In this document: positions 48,844-56,972 of the stretch, in pieces
How the letters are laid out: every line of letters begins with the position of its first letter
Numbering within the stretch: position 1 is the first letter of the stretch
DNA from: Pseudomonas aylmerensis
Lineage (GTDB): Bacteria; Pseudomonadota; Gammaproteobacteria; Pseudomonadales; Pseudomonadaceae
Length of the DNA stretch: 64,000 nt
Reading direction: 5' to 3'
Assembly: GCF_001702265.1 (NCBI RefSeq)
Contig: NZ_MAUE01000011.1
Location: 23,545-87,544 of the forward strand
The notes under the pieces: generated by a model
What the model was told of the DNA's origin: nothing
The model's database searches: none
The model's input: only the letters and a program-made list of their open reading frames with translations
Made by a program: the position numbers and the translations under genes

Positions 48844-49437
48844 ATGAGCACAAATCCACGCGTTGCCGATTACCCGATCCACACCCAGTTCACCGAGCGC
48901 TGGTCGCCACGCGCCTTTACCGGTGAAAGCATTCCCCAGGAAACCCTGCTGAGCTTCTTTGAAGCCGCACGCTGGGCGCCGTCGGCCTACAACTCGCAGC
49001 CATGGCGCTTTCTCTACGCGCGCCGCGACACGCCGGACTGGGAACGTTTCCTGGGCCTGCTGAATGAATTCAACCGTGGGTGGGCGCAGCATGCCTCGGC
49101 CCTGGTGATCATCGCCTCGAAAACCGACTTCACCGCCCCCGGCGCCACGGAAGAAACCCCGGCGCTGTGGCACACCTTCGACACCGGCTCGGCCTGGGGC
49201 CACCTGGCGCTGCAAGCCAGCCTCAGCGGCTGGCACACCCACGGCATGGCCGGCTTCGACCAGGAGCTGACCCGCAAGGAGCTGAAGATTCCTGAAGGGT
49301 ATGCGCTGCACGCGGCCGTGGCCGTCGGCAAGCTGGGTGACAAATCGACCTTGCCCGAGTACCTGCAAGGCCGCGAAGCACCGAGCCCGCGCAAGCCGCT
49401 GAGCGAGCTGGTGTCAGAGGGTGATTTCAGCCTTTGA
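48844..49437 (+). CDS. Nitroreductase family protein
   Basis: 197 residues with the nitroreductase fold: RWSPRAFTGESIPQETLLS in the N-terminus for FMN contacts, then EAARWAPSAYNSQPWRFLYA, the usual flavin-binding motif, and LALQASLSGWHTHGMAGF. FMN-dependent two-electron reduction of nitro or quinone compounds is likely; natural substrate unknown. AGGAACTGTTC precedes the ATG. Confidence 0.93.
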   Translation: MSTNPRVADYPIHTQFTERWSPRAFTGESIPQETLLSFFEAARWAPSAYNSQPWRFLYARRDTPDWERFLGLLNEFNRGWAQHASALVIIASKTDFTAPGATEETPALWHTFDTGSAWGHLALQASLSGWHTHGMAGFDQELTRKELKIPEGYALHAAVAVGKLGDKSTLPEYLQGREAPSPRKPLSELVSEGDFSL

Positions 49438-49478
49438 GCCGTGACACCCTGGCGTTGCCGAACGCCAGGGTGAGCCGG

Positions 49479-49704
49479 TCAAGACGCGGGGGCGATCAGC
49501 TGATTGAACGCCGCCCGCAGTTCGGCGACTTGCCGGTCATACACGCGCTTGACCACCGGCACCATGAACTCCCCAGGCATGCCATTCAAGTCCACCGGAT
49601 ACAGCTTGTTTGGCCGCCAAGGCGGCGTCGGTCGGAGCCGGTGTTCCCCGGCTGGAAAACGCCAAGGCTGGCGTATTGAAAGAGGAAGGGGTGAGCGTGG
49701 TCAT
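49479..49704 (-). pseudogene. Small gene with a frameshift (about 74 codons)
   Basis: Reading from ATG at 49704 gives MTTLTPSSFNTPALAFSSRG, continuing APTDAALAAK, then loses sense and stops. A second minus-strand frame gives KLYPVDLNGMPGEFMVPVVK through to AFNQLIAPAS and a TGA at 49479. The two pieces join at the AAACAAG tract near 49606-49612 and together would be 226 bp, one base more than a whole number of codons. AGG lies seven bases before the start. It may be a true frameshift mutation, a programmed event or a sequencing error. Confidence 0.6.
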
Positions 49705-49827
49705 GGGCGAACCTGTCCTTAGTCATATGGATATCCTTAAAGGGCGCGACCTTGCGCCCTTTGCGGTCACTGGGTGGGAGTGCCCGCGAAGAAGGTTCCA
49801 TCTTGACTGTCAGGTTGTGTGTCGCCG

Positions 49828-50760
49828 TCAGTAACCGCGCTCGAAATCCACTTCTCCGCGCAGGGCTTGCTTGGCCTGAAACGCGCGCACGTTCTGCACA
49901 AACAACTCGACCATCATCGACGGCGAGGTCGGTGCGGAACTGTGCCCGGTCAGCAACAGGCCCCACGCCGTCCAGAACGGATGGCGCTGCGGCAGCGGTT
50001 CCTGGCGGCACACGTCGATCACCGCGCCGGCCAGGTGACCTTCCTTCAAGGCCTCGACCAGGTCGGCATCGACCACGGCCACGCCGCGCCCGACGTTGAT
50101 AAACAGCCCGGTCGGCTTGAATTGCTTGAACAGCGCCGCGTCATACAGATCGTGGGTGTTCGGCGTGTTGGGCAGCAGGTTGATCACATAATCCGCCTCG
50201 CCCACCAGCCGGCCGAGCTGATCGAGCCCGGCCACTTCGATAAACGGCGCCTGTTCCCGCGCGGTGCTGGCGATGCCGTACACCTTGACGCCAAACGGCA
50301 CGAGAAACTCCGCCACGCTCTGGCCGATATCGCCGGTACCGACGATCAGCGCCGCACGCCCCGCCAGGCTCTGGCCCATGCGGTTGTCCCATTTGCGCTC
50401 GACCTGGCTGACCAGCCGCGCGAGCACTTCGCGCTCGTGGCCGAGCATGTAGGTGAGGACGAACTCAGCCATGACCTGGCCAAAGATGCCGACCGCACGG
50501 GTCAGGCGATAATCGCGTGGCAAGCCGTCGGCCAGCAGCGGCGTGATGCCCGCCCAGGTCGATTGCAGCCATTGCGGTTGATGGCCCTGGCGCAACAACG
50601 TCGCCAGCAGGTCAGGTTGGCCGAGCCATACCGGGCAATCGGCGGCCAGGCGCGACAATTCGGCCGAGTCGCCGCTGGTCAGCACCTCAAGGTCCGGTGC
50701 CGCTTCGCCCAGCAACCGGGCGTATAGAGGGTGATCCTGTTCAGCAATCAGAACACGCAT
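49828..50760 (-). CDS. Glyoxylate/hydroxypyruvate reductase-like D-2-hydroxyacid dehydrogenase
   Basis: 310 residues of the GhrA type. Rossmann motif LIVGTGDIGQSVAEFLVPFG near 138-157; active-site Arg/Glu/His in NVGRGVAVVDADL, VDVCRQEPLP and GHSSAPTSP. It reduces 2-keto acids with NAD(P)H. Neighbour of ycgL and rnd on the same strand. Weakly supported as GhrA proper; the general class is sure. Confidence 0.9.
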   Translation of the reverse strand: MRVLIAEQDHPLYARLLGEAAPDLEVLTSGDSAELSRLAADCPVWLGQPDLLATLLRQGHQPQWLQSTWAGITPLLADGLPRDYRLTRAVGIFGQVMAEFVLTYMLGHEREVLARLVSQVERKWDNRMGQSLAGRAALIVGTGDIGQSVAEFLVPFGVKVYGIASTAREQAPFIEVAGLDQLGRLVGEADYVINLLPNTPNTHDLYDAALFKQFKPTGLFINVGRGVAVVDADLVEALKEGHLAGAVIDVCRQEPLPQRHPFWTAWGLLLTGHSSAPTSPSMMVELFVQNVRAFQAKQALRGEVDFERGY

Positions 50761-50868
50761 GCTTCAAACCTTTCAAAAACAGTGCAGACGGCCGCCCGCA
50801 TCCCTTGCGGCCAGCGCCCGATAATACGATTCCATGGATGAATGTGCCCTGAACAGGGCACCCACCGA

Positions 50869-51162
50869 TCACACCGGGTCGTTGCGTCGCAGCAGCTCTT
50901 CGGGCAAGTGCTCGATGTACTCGTCCTCGGCCGGCGGCATTTGCAGGTGGTAGCCCTGCTTTTCGAGGTTTTCCAGCACCACGGTGATGTCTTCGCGCGA
51001 CAGCTTGCGCTCCGGCGTCAGTACCATGTCAAACGCGTGATGGGCCTTGCCGAAGGCTTCCATCAACGGTTCCGGCACGCGCTCCAGGGCATCGCTTTTC
51101 AGCACATAGAGATACATTTCGTTGCGTTTCAAGCTGCGATAGATGGAGCAGATACGTTTCAA
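50869..51162 (-). CDS. YcgL family protein
   Basis: 97 residues of the YcgL domain ([47 protein letters not shown]). Function unknown. The start is a TTG at 51162, preceded by GGAG with a seven-base gap, and it overlaps the rnd stop codon (TTGA), so translation is coupled to rnd. Confidence 0.9.
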   Translation of the reverse strand: MKRICSIYRSLKRNEMYLYVLKSDALERVPEPLMEAFGKAHHAFDMVLTPERKLSREDITVVLENLEKQGYHLQMPPAEDEYIEHLPEELLRRNDPV

Positions 51163-52292
51163 GGCTGTTCTCCGGCAGTGGCCAGGCTGTCGAGCAGCGC
51201 CTGGCCCATCAACTCGCGGCGCCAGCCACGCAGCGAGTCTGGCAATTGGTAAGGCCCATCGGGATAGCCACTTTTGACCAGGGCTTCGAGGGTTTTCTTG
51301 CGCAGCATCAGCTCGGGCGCCATGTCGAGGCGCTCGGCGAAGGTCTGGCCAAGGGCACGCAGTTGCTTGATCAGCGCCGCGGCGTCCACCGGCAGCGGTT
51401 CAGCAACGGCCGGTGGCCATTGGTCCATGGGCACGCTGCCGGCACGCTTGATCAGGTCCAGCAGGAACTGGCCGTCCTGTCGCACAGTACGCGGGTGCAT
51501 GTCTTCGATCTTGCCCAGCGCGGCGAGGTTATCCGGCTGGGATTTGGCCAGGGGCCACAGCGAGTGTTCGCGAATGATGCGGTTGCGCGGCAAGTCACGC
51601 GCACGCGCCTGCTGTTCGCGCCAGGCGCACAGCTCACGCAAGACGGCGAGCTGGGCACGCGAGAGTTTCCACGCCAGCTTGGCGTCGCGGTACACCTCGT
51701 ACGGGTCGACTTCGCGGCGCAGGTTGGCGACCAGCTCGGCGCCGTCCTCCAGGACCCAGGCGTACTTGTCGTCGGAAAGCTGCGGGCGCAGGCGTGTGTA
51801 GACTTCGGCCAGGTGCACCGCGTCTTCGGCGGCGTAGCTGATTTGCGTCTCCGACAATGGCCGCTGCAGCCAGTCGGAGCGCGTCTCGCCCTTGGGCAGC
51901 TCGATATCGAGCACGGCCTGCACCAGGCGCGAATAGCCCATGGAGAAACCAAGGTTCAGGTAGGCCGCCGCCAATTGGGTGTCGAACAACGGCACCGGCA
52001 GGCTGCCAGTCAGGCGCAGCAGCACTTCGAGGTCTTCGCTGCAGGCGTGCACCACCTTGATCACAGCTGGATTTTCCAGCAAGGCGGCCAAAGGTTGCCA
52101 GTTGTCGATGGTCAGGGGGTCGATCAGGTAAGCGCGAACGCCATCACCGATCTGGATCAGCCCGGCAATGGGATAAAAGGTGTCGACCCGCATGAATTCG
52201 GTGTCGAGGGCGACGAATGGCAACTGCTGCCATTCGGCACAATGCTGGCCGAGGCTATCGTTGTCGCAGATCCAGTGAATATCGATGGCCAC
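51159..52292 (-). CDS. rnd: Ribonuclease D
   Basis: 377 residues. 3'-5' exoribonuclease in tRNA 3' maturation. The DEDDy exonuclease domain has the first acidic motif [15 protein letters not shown] near 25-39, then the second and third motifs ([20 protein letters not shown]), and the HRDC domain follows at the C-terminus ([14 protein letters not shown] region). The GTG at 52292 is chosen for the preceding GGGAGA and because the protein then begins like homologues; the open frame extends 31 codons further. Confidence 0.93.
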   Translation of the reverse strand: MAIDIHWICDNDSLGQHCAEWQQLPFVALDTEFMRVDTFYPIAGLIQIGDGVRAYLIDPLTIDNWQPLAALLENPAVIKVVHACSEDLEVLLRLTGSLPVPLFDTQLAAAYLNLGFSMGYSRLVQAVLDIELPKGETRSDWLQRPLSETQISYAAEDAVHLAEVYTRLRPQLSDDKYAWVLEDGAELVANLRREVDPYEVYRDAKLAWKLSRAQLAVLRELCAWREQQARARDLPRNRIIREHSLWPLAKSQPDNLAALGKIEDMHPRTVRQDGQFLLDLIKRAGSVPMDQWPPAVAEPLPVDAAALIKQLRALGQTFAERLDMAPELMLRKKTLEALVKSGYPDGPYQLPDSLRGWRRELMGQALLDSLATAGEQP

Positions 52293-52414
52293 ACGGCTCT
52301 CCCTTGAAGAATGGCGCGCAGTATATATCGCGAAAGGGACTTGCGAGCATTCGCAGTGCACAGGCGTCCATGAAAACTCAGACAAGAGATGAAGAATAGT
52401 CCGACAGACGGGAC

Positions 52415-53014
52415 TTATCCTCTCTTACGTAGAACGTAGACCCGCCACAGGTGGGAGCCGGGCATGAATTCCTGGTGATGCAGGATTTTGAAGCCGGCTT
52501 GGCGAAACTCCTCTTCCACCGGGGTGCGCGACGGCACCGACACAATCACCGTGTCACGGCTGACCCGGTGAAACTCGCGCAACAACGCCAGGCGCCCTTC
52601 ACTGCTGGGCACATGACGAAATAATTCCAGGCAAAAAATGCAATCCACCGCGTTGGCCGACAAGCCGACGGAAAACGCCGAGCCCTGGAACGTCTTGACC
52701 CGCTTGAGCAACGACGCCGGGTGGTGGGTGCGGGCGTGGTCGAGCATGGCCTGGGAGTTGTCCGACGCCAGGATCACCCGGTTGACGTGTTCGGCCAACA
52801 CCGGCCAGAACCGCCCCGAGCCGCAGGCCAGGTCCAGCACCAGCCCCGGTTCGCCGGCGACTTTCAGCGCCTGGCGCACCAGCCACTCATCGCGCCACGA
52901 CGCCAGGCGCCGCCGCAGCCCTGGCGGACGTGTATCGCCGCAGACCCTGGCGTGCTCACGGTCACAGCGCTCGGCGTATTCAATCTCGATGGAAGAAGGC
53001 GGTTGTGGCGACAT
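52415..53014 (-). CDS. Class I SAM-dependent methyltransferase
   Basis: 199 residues. SAM motif I is VLDLACGSGRFWPVLAEHVN near 58-77, followed by ILASDNSQAMLDHAR (motif II acidic residue) and AVDCIFCLELFRHVPS (motif IV-type). No clear substrate domain; could act on small molecules or lipids. The ATG at 53014 directly follows a GTG that is an alternative. Confidence 0.85.
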   Translation of the reverse strand: MSPQPPSSIEIEYAERCDREHARVCGDTRPPGLRRRLASWRDEWLVRQALKVAGEPGLVLDLACGSGRFWPVLAEHVNRVILASDNSQAMLDHARTHHPASLLKRVKTFQGSAFSVGLSANAVDCIFCLELFRHVPSSEGRLALLREFHRVSRDTVIVSVPSRTPVEEEFRQAGFKILHHQEFMPGSHLWRVYVLRKRG

Positions 53015-53139
53015 CACAGGCTCATGTGAGTTAAACGGTAGTGAACGACCTTGATTCGCAGCTTAACCACCGGAACGTGAAAAAAAAGTTGAAACGCGTG
53101 ACGGGGGTGTTGCTGGGGAAGGATGTAGTGATCTCTGTG

Positions 53140-53480
53140 GCAAGTGAGCTTGTTGTGGTGAGCAGGCTTGTTATGGAGAGCAGGCTTGGTTGAGCAGACT
53201 TATTGTGGACAGCAGGCTTGGTTGAACAGGCTTGTTGTGGGCAGCAGGCTTGGTTGAGCAGACTTATTGTGGGCAGCAGGCTTGTTGTGGACACCAGGCT
53301 AAGTTGAGCAGGCTTATTGTGGCGAGCGGGCTTGCCCCGCGTTGGGCGGCGAAGCCGCCCCAAAACCAGTCAACTGGTTATGCCTGACACACTGCGGGGG
53401 CCTTAGGAAGGGGCGGCTTCGCCGCCCAACGCGGGGCAAGCCCGCTCGCCACAACAAGCCCGCTCACCACAAAAGCAACG
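53140..53480. repeat. REP pair with the longest degenerate head ladder
   Basis: From about 53142 to 53318 there are some eleven consecutive 16-18-bp units (GTGGTGAGCAGGCTTGTT, GGAGAGCAGGCTTG, GTTGAGCAGACTTATT, GTGGACAGCAGGCTTG and so on) that vary a few bases each. They run straight into the intact REP GTGGCGAGCGGGCTTGCCCC at 53319-53338, with its inverted partner at about 53429-53455. Then come CAACAAGCCCGCTCACCACA remnants. No gene in this gap of 489 bp. Confidence 0.85.
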
Positions 53481-53506
53481 CTGCGCTCATCCCGACTAGC
53501 CAAGCA

Positions 53507-54877
53507 TCACGCCTGATGCAGGTACCACCGCCAGTCCTGCTCGCCCACCTCCCCCATGAACTGGCGATATTCGGCACGTTTCACCGCCAGGTACACGCCG
53601 AGGAATTCACTGCCAAACGCCTCGCGCGCCCAGCTCGAACCTTCCAGTGCACGCAGGGTGGTGAGCCAGTCGGTCGGCAGCAGTTCCTTGGCCTGGGCAT
53701 AACCATTGCCTTCCACGGGCGCGCCAGGGTCGCGTTGTTCGCGAATGCCACGGTGGATGCCGGCGAGGATCGCGGCCGCCGCCAGGTAGGGGTTGGCGTC
53801 GGCACCGCAGATGCGGTGTTCGATGTGCCGCGAATAGGCCGGGCCACCGGGCACCCGCAGGCTCACGGTGCGGTTGTCGACGCCCCAGGTGGCGGCGAGC
53901 GGCGCGTAGCTGTTGGTCTGGAAGCGGCGATAGGAGTTGGCATTGGGGCAGAACATCAGCAACGAGTCGAGCAAGGTGCTGAGCATGCCGCCCACCGCCT
54001 GGCGCAGCAGCGGCGTGCCGTCGGCGGCCTCGCTGGCAAACAGGTTGTTGCCCTCGGCGTCCGCCAGGCTGACGTGCATATGCATGCCGGTGCCCGCCAG
54101 GTCGTCGAACGGCTTGGCCATGAAGCAGGCGCTCATCCCGTGTTTATGCGCCACGCCCTTGACCAGGCGCTTGTAGCGCACCGCCTCGTCCATCGCCTGC
54201 AGGGCATCGGCGCGATGCTCGAGGGTGATCTCCACCTGGCCAGGGGCGTATTCGGAAATCGCCGTGCGCGCCGGGATGCCTTGCAGTTTGCAAGCGCTGT
54301 ACAGGTCCGCCAGGAACGGCTCGATCTGCTCAAGCTCACGCAAGCCGTACACCTGGGTCGAACGCGGGCGGCCACCGTCGCTGTCCCGTGCCGGTTGAGG
54401 GCGGCCGTGGCTGTCGGGCTTCTGGTCGAGCAGGTAAAACTCCAGCTCCGCTGCCATCACCGGGTAATACCCGTCGGCATTCAGCCCCGCGATCACCTTG
54501 GCGAGCAGATGCCGCGGGTCGGCCACGGTGGCGGGCAAGCCCTCGGTGGGGTGCATGCTGACCTGCACGGCGGCGGTCGGGATCAGGCGCCACGGCATGC
54601 GCTGCAAACTGCCGCTGATCGGGTAGGCGCGGCAGTCGATGTCGCCGACCTCCCACACCAGCCCGGAATTTTCCACGTCATCGCCATTGATGGTCAGGCC
54701 GAGGATCGTGCTGGGCAACGGCCGGCCGCTGGCATACACCGCCAGCAGTTCGTCGCGGTGCAGCAACTTGCCACGTGGCACGCCGTTGTTGTCGAGGATA
54801 AACAGCTCGAACATCTCGATGTCCGGGTGCTGCTCAAGGAAAGCTTGGGCTTCGTGCAGGCTGGCAAAAACACTCAT
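53507..54877 (-). CDS. Glutamine synthetase-family ligase (gamma-glutamylpolyamine type)
   Basis: 456 residues. GS fold: N-terminal beta-grasp (FELFILDNNGVPRGK), then catalytic beta-barrel blocks AAELEFYLLDQ, GMHMHVSL and CGADANPYLAAAAILAG. Length and lack of the adenylylation Tyr motif point to the PuuA/SpuI/PauA group that glutamylates putrescine or other amines rather than GlnA. Substrate is inferred. The ATG at 54877 is chosen; another lies four codons upstream. Confidence 0.87.
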   Translation of the reverse strand: MSVFASLHEAQAFLEQHPDIEMFELFILDNNGVPRGKLLHRDELLAVYASGRPLPSTILGLTINGDDVENSGLVWEVGDIDCRAYPISGSLQRMPWRLIPTAAVQVSMHPTEGLPATVADPRHLLAKVIAGLNADGYYPVMAAELEFYLLDQKPDSHGRPQPARDSDGGRPRSTQVYGLRELEQIEPFLADLYSACKLQGIPARTAISEYAPGQVEITLEHRADALQAMDEAVRYKRLVKGVAHKHGMSACFMAKPFDDLAGTGMHMHVSLADAEGNNLFASEAADGTPLLRQAVGGMLSTLLDSLLMFCPNANSYRRFQTNSYAPLAATWGVDNRTVSLRVPGGPAYSRHIEHRICGADANPYLAAAAILAGIHRGIREQRDPGAPVEGNGYAQAKELLPTDWLTTLRALEGSSWAREAFGSEFLGVYLAVKRAEYRQFMGEVGEQDWRWYLHQA

Positions 54878-55246
54878 GGGAAATCTCATACGTTTGCGTC
54901 AGGCAGGCGCGCAGGCGCCGCCGGGCAGATGCGCACAGGTGCGCGTCATCCGTGAGGTGGATCAACGTAGGAGAAAGCTATCTGGTGGGCGCGCATGTCG
55001 GCAGTGAAACAGCGCCCAGAAGGCCAGTGCGGACGGCAGTGTCGCGGGGTGAGCGTCGGGGCAGCCGTCCATGCGGGAATCACACTGAGGAAGATGCCGG
55101 ACAGCGTCACATGCCCGCATAGGCGATTAAATTCAGGGTTGGCGGAGTTTGGTTGCAACTTGGCTAAACATTCGACGGCCCTTGCTACCTGGCCATTCGC
55201 CTGGAAATAATGACCGCCCCCGATCATGCCCCAAGGACTCGATCGC
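54878..55246. other. Gene-free divergent intergenic region
   Basis: 369 bp between the divergent GS-like and PheC-like genes. I see no convincing ORF on either strand, no clear sigma-54 site and no REP. It should hold both promoters. Confidence 0.5.
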
Positions 55247-56020
55247 ATGAAAACAACAATAACCTTATGCGTACTGGCGAGCCTCGCCACCTCGGCCCTG
55301 GCCGATGCCGCGCCGTCGCGCCTTGATGAAGTGCTGCAGCGCGGCACGCTCACCGTGTGCACCACGGGCGACTACAAACCCTATACCTCGCTGCGCGCCG
55401 ATGGCGGCTACGAAGGCATCGACATTGCCATGGCCGAATCCCTGGCCAAGAGCCTCAACGCCAGGATCCAGTGGGTGCCGACCACCTGGAAAAGCCTGAT
55501 GCCGGATTTCCTCGCCCAGCGCTGCGACATCGCCGTGGGCGGTATTTCGGTGTCTCTTGAGCGTCAGAAAAAGGCCTTCTTCAGCCAGTCTCTCGGCGTC
55601 GATGGCAAGATCCCGCTGGTGCGCTGCGCGGATGTGCAGCGCTATCAGACCGTCGAGCAGATCAACCAGCCACAGGTACGGGTGATCGAACCGGCGGGCG
55701 GCACCAACGAAGTGTTTGCCCGCGCGCACCTTGGCCAGGCCAACATCCGCCTGCATGACAACGTGACCATTTTCGACGAGTTGCTGGCAGGCAAGGCCGA
55801 CGTGATGATCACCGACGCCAGCGAAGCGCGTTACCAGCAGAAGCTCAAGCCAGGGCTGTGCGCGGTCAACCCGGAACGGCAGATGCAGTACAGCGAAAAA
55901 GCCTTCCTGCTGCCCCGCGACGATGTGGCCTGGAAAAGCTATGTCGACCAATGGTTGCACCTGAGCGTAGCCACCGGGGTGTATGCCGGTATCGTCGATC
56001 AATGGCTGGCGGCGCCTTGA
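55247..56020 (+). CDS. PheC-like periplasmic cyclohexadienyl dehydratase / solute-binding fold
   Basis: 257 residues with a signal peptide (MKTTITLCVLASLATSALAD, cleavage after ALA near 19). The mature protein has the type II solute-binding fold and resembles PheC along its length (TTGDYKPY, then RCDIAVGGISVSLERQKKAF, and the ending AEKAYLLPRDDVAWKSYVDQ-like segment). PheC converts arogenate or prephenate to Phe or phenylpyruvate in the periplasm. It could alternatively be an amino-acid binding protein. ATG at 55247 starts the signal peptide. Confidence 0.82.
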   Translation: MKTTITLCVLASLATSALADAAPSRLDEVLQRGTLTVCTTGDYKPYTSLRADGGYEGIDIAMAESLAKSLNARIQWVPTTWKSLMPDFLAQRCDIAVGGISVSLERQKKAFFSQSLGVDGKIPLVRCADVQRYQTVEQINQPQVRVIEPAGGTNEVFARAHLGQANIRLHDNVTIFDELLAGKADVMITDASEARYQQKLKPGLCAVNPERQMQYSEKAFLLPRDDVAWKSYVDQWLHLSVATGVYAGIVDQWLAAP

Positions 56021-56070
56021 GCCACAGGCGTCTACGCTCTTGTCACACCAACAATAATGAGGGACGGAAC

Positions 56071-56910
56071 ATGAAGGGACTGCTCCGCATCACCGCGCTG
56101 CTGCTGTTGTGTTTCAGCCAGGTGCACGCTGCGACGACTCAGGACGAGGACGCCCAGGCCGCCAAGGCGCTGCTGCAAAAAGCCCTGGCCTACTACCAGA
56201 GCAACGGCGACAAGGCGTTTGCCGCGTTCAGCCGCCAGGGCGAGTTTGTCGACCATGATCGCTATGTGTTCGTGGTCGACACCCAGGGCGTACTGCTGGC
56301 CAGCGGCGGCCCCTCCTCGGCCTTGATCGGACGCAATGTCTCTGAAGTGCTCGGCCCGGATCTGCGCCAGTCGTTCAAGGACGCGCTCAAGGTTCCGCAG
56401 GACCAGGGCATCCAGCAGGCCGACTACCGCTGGCAGAACTGGAACGATGGCAAGGTCGAGCACAAGCACGTGTTTTATCAGCGCGTCGGCGAACGCATCC
56501 TGGCGGTCGGCTACTACCTGCCGCGCGCCACCCCGGAACAGGCACGGGCGCTGCGCAACAAGGCGGTGAACGCACTGCTCAAGGATGAGGCCGGTACGCT
56601 CAAGGCGATCAACGCCTTGCAGGGCGGTTTCCTGCAGGATGACCTCTATGTGTTTGTGGTCGACCTCAATACCCGGCGCTACGTGGCCCATGGCACCAAC
56701 CTGCGCCTGCTCAACACCGACTTCAGCAAGATCAAGGACCCCGACGGCAAGCCGGTAGGCGAGCCGATCCTCAAGCTGATGGCCGAGCAGGACCAGGGTG
56801 AATACAAATATCGCTGGAAGAACCCGGTGACCGACAAGGTCGAGAACAAACATGCGTATGTGCGCAAAGCCGGGCATTTCATGGTGGCGGTCGGGTACTA
56901 CAGCCCTTGA
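56071..56910 (+). CDS. Periplasmic double-Cache protein
   Basis: 279 residues with a signal peptide (MKGLLRITALLLLCFSQVHA). Two sensor-type Cache domains follow: the first around DRYVFVVDTQGVLLASGG, the second around DLYVFVVDLNTRRYVAHG; each ends in a similar ...AVGYYLP/AVGYYSP strand. There is no membrane helix behind the domains, so this is a free periplasmic protein rather than a chemoreceptor. A direct ligand-binding role is likely. It lies 50 bp after the PheC-like gene and may share its transcript. Confidence 0.85.
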   Translation: MKGLLRITALLLLCFSQVHAATTQDEDAQAAKALLQKALAYYQSNGDKAFAAFSRQGEFVDHDRYVFVVDTQGVLLASGGPSSALIGRNVSEVLGPDLRQSFKDALKVPQDQGIQQADYRWQNWNDGKVEHKHVFYQRVGERILAVGYYLPRATPEQARALRNKAVNALLKDEAGTLKAINALQGGFLQDDLYVFVVDLNTRRYVAHGTNLRLLNTDFSKIKDPDGKPVGEPILKLMAEQDQGEYKYRWKNPVTDKVENKHAYVRKAGHFMVAVGYYSP

Positions 56911-56920
56911 GGTTGACCTT

Positions 56921-56968
56921 GTAGGAGCCCGGCTTGCCGGCGATGGGATCGGCAAGCCGGGTACCTAC
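56921..56968. repeat. REP pair (GGAGCCCGGCTTGCCGGCG family)
   Basis: GTAGGAGCCCGGCTTGCCGG at the left and CGGCAAGCCGGGTACCTAC at the right form a short pair between the convergent double-Cache and MFS genes. Confidence 0.75.
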
Positions 56969-56972
56969 TGGG

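Noticed and set aside
49586..49726. MTKDRFAHDHAHPFLFQYAS frame starting at 49726 as a separate gene
   Set aside because: It has an AAGG upstream, but it runs into a stop quickly and overlaps the better-supported frameshifted gene in another frame.
53140..53320. CRISPR-like appearance of regularly spaced repeats
   Set aside because: Units are 16-18 bp, contiguous and degenerate, without unique spacers of constant length and without cas genes. They are explained as REP-head copies.
54946..55365. A 139-codon minus-strand frame between the GS-like and PheC-like genes
   Set aside because: It overlaps the PheC-like start in antisense, lacks a ribosome-binding site and has no recognisable motif.
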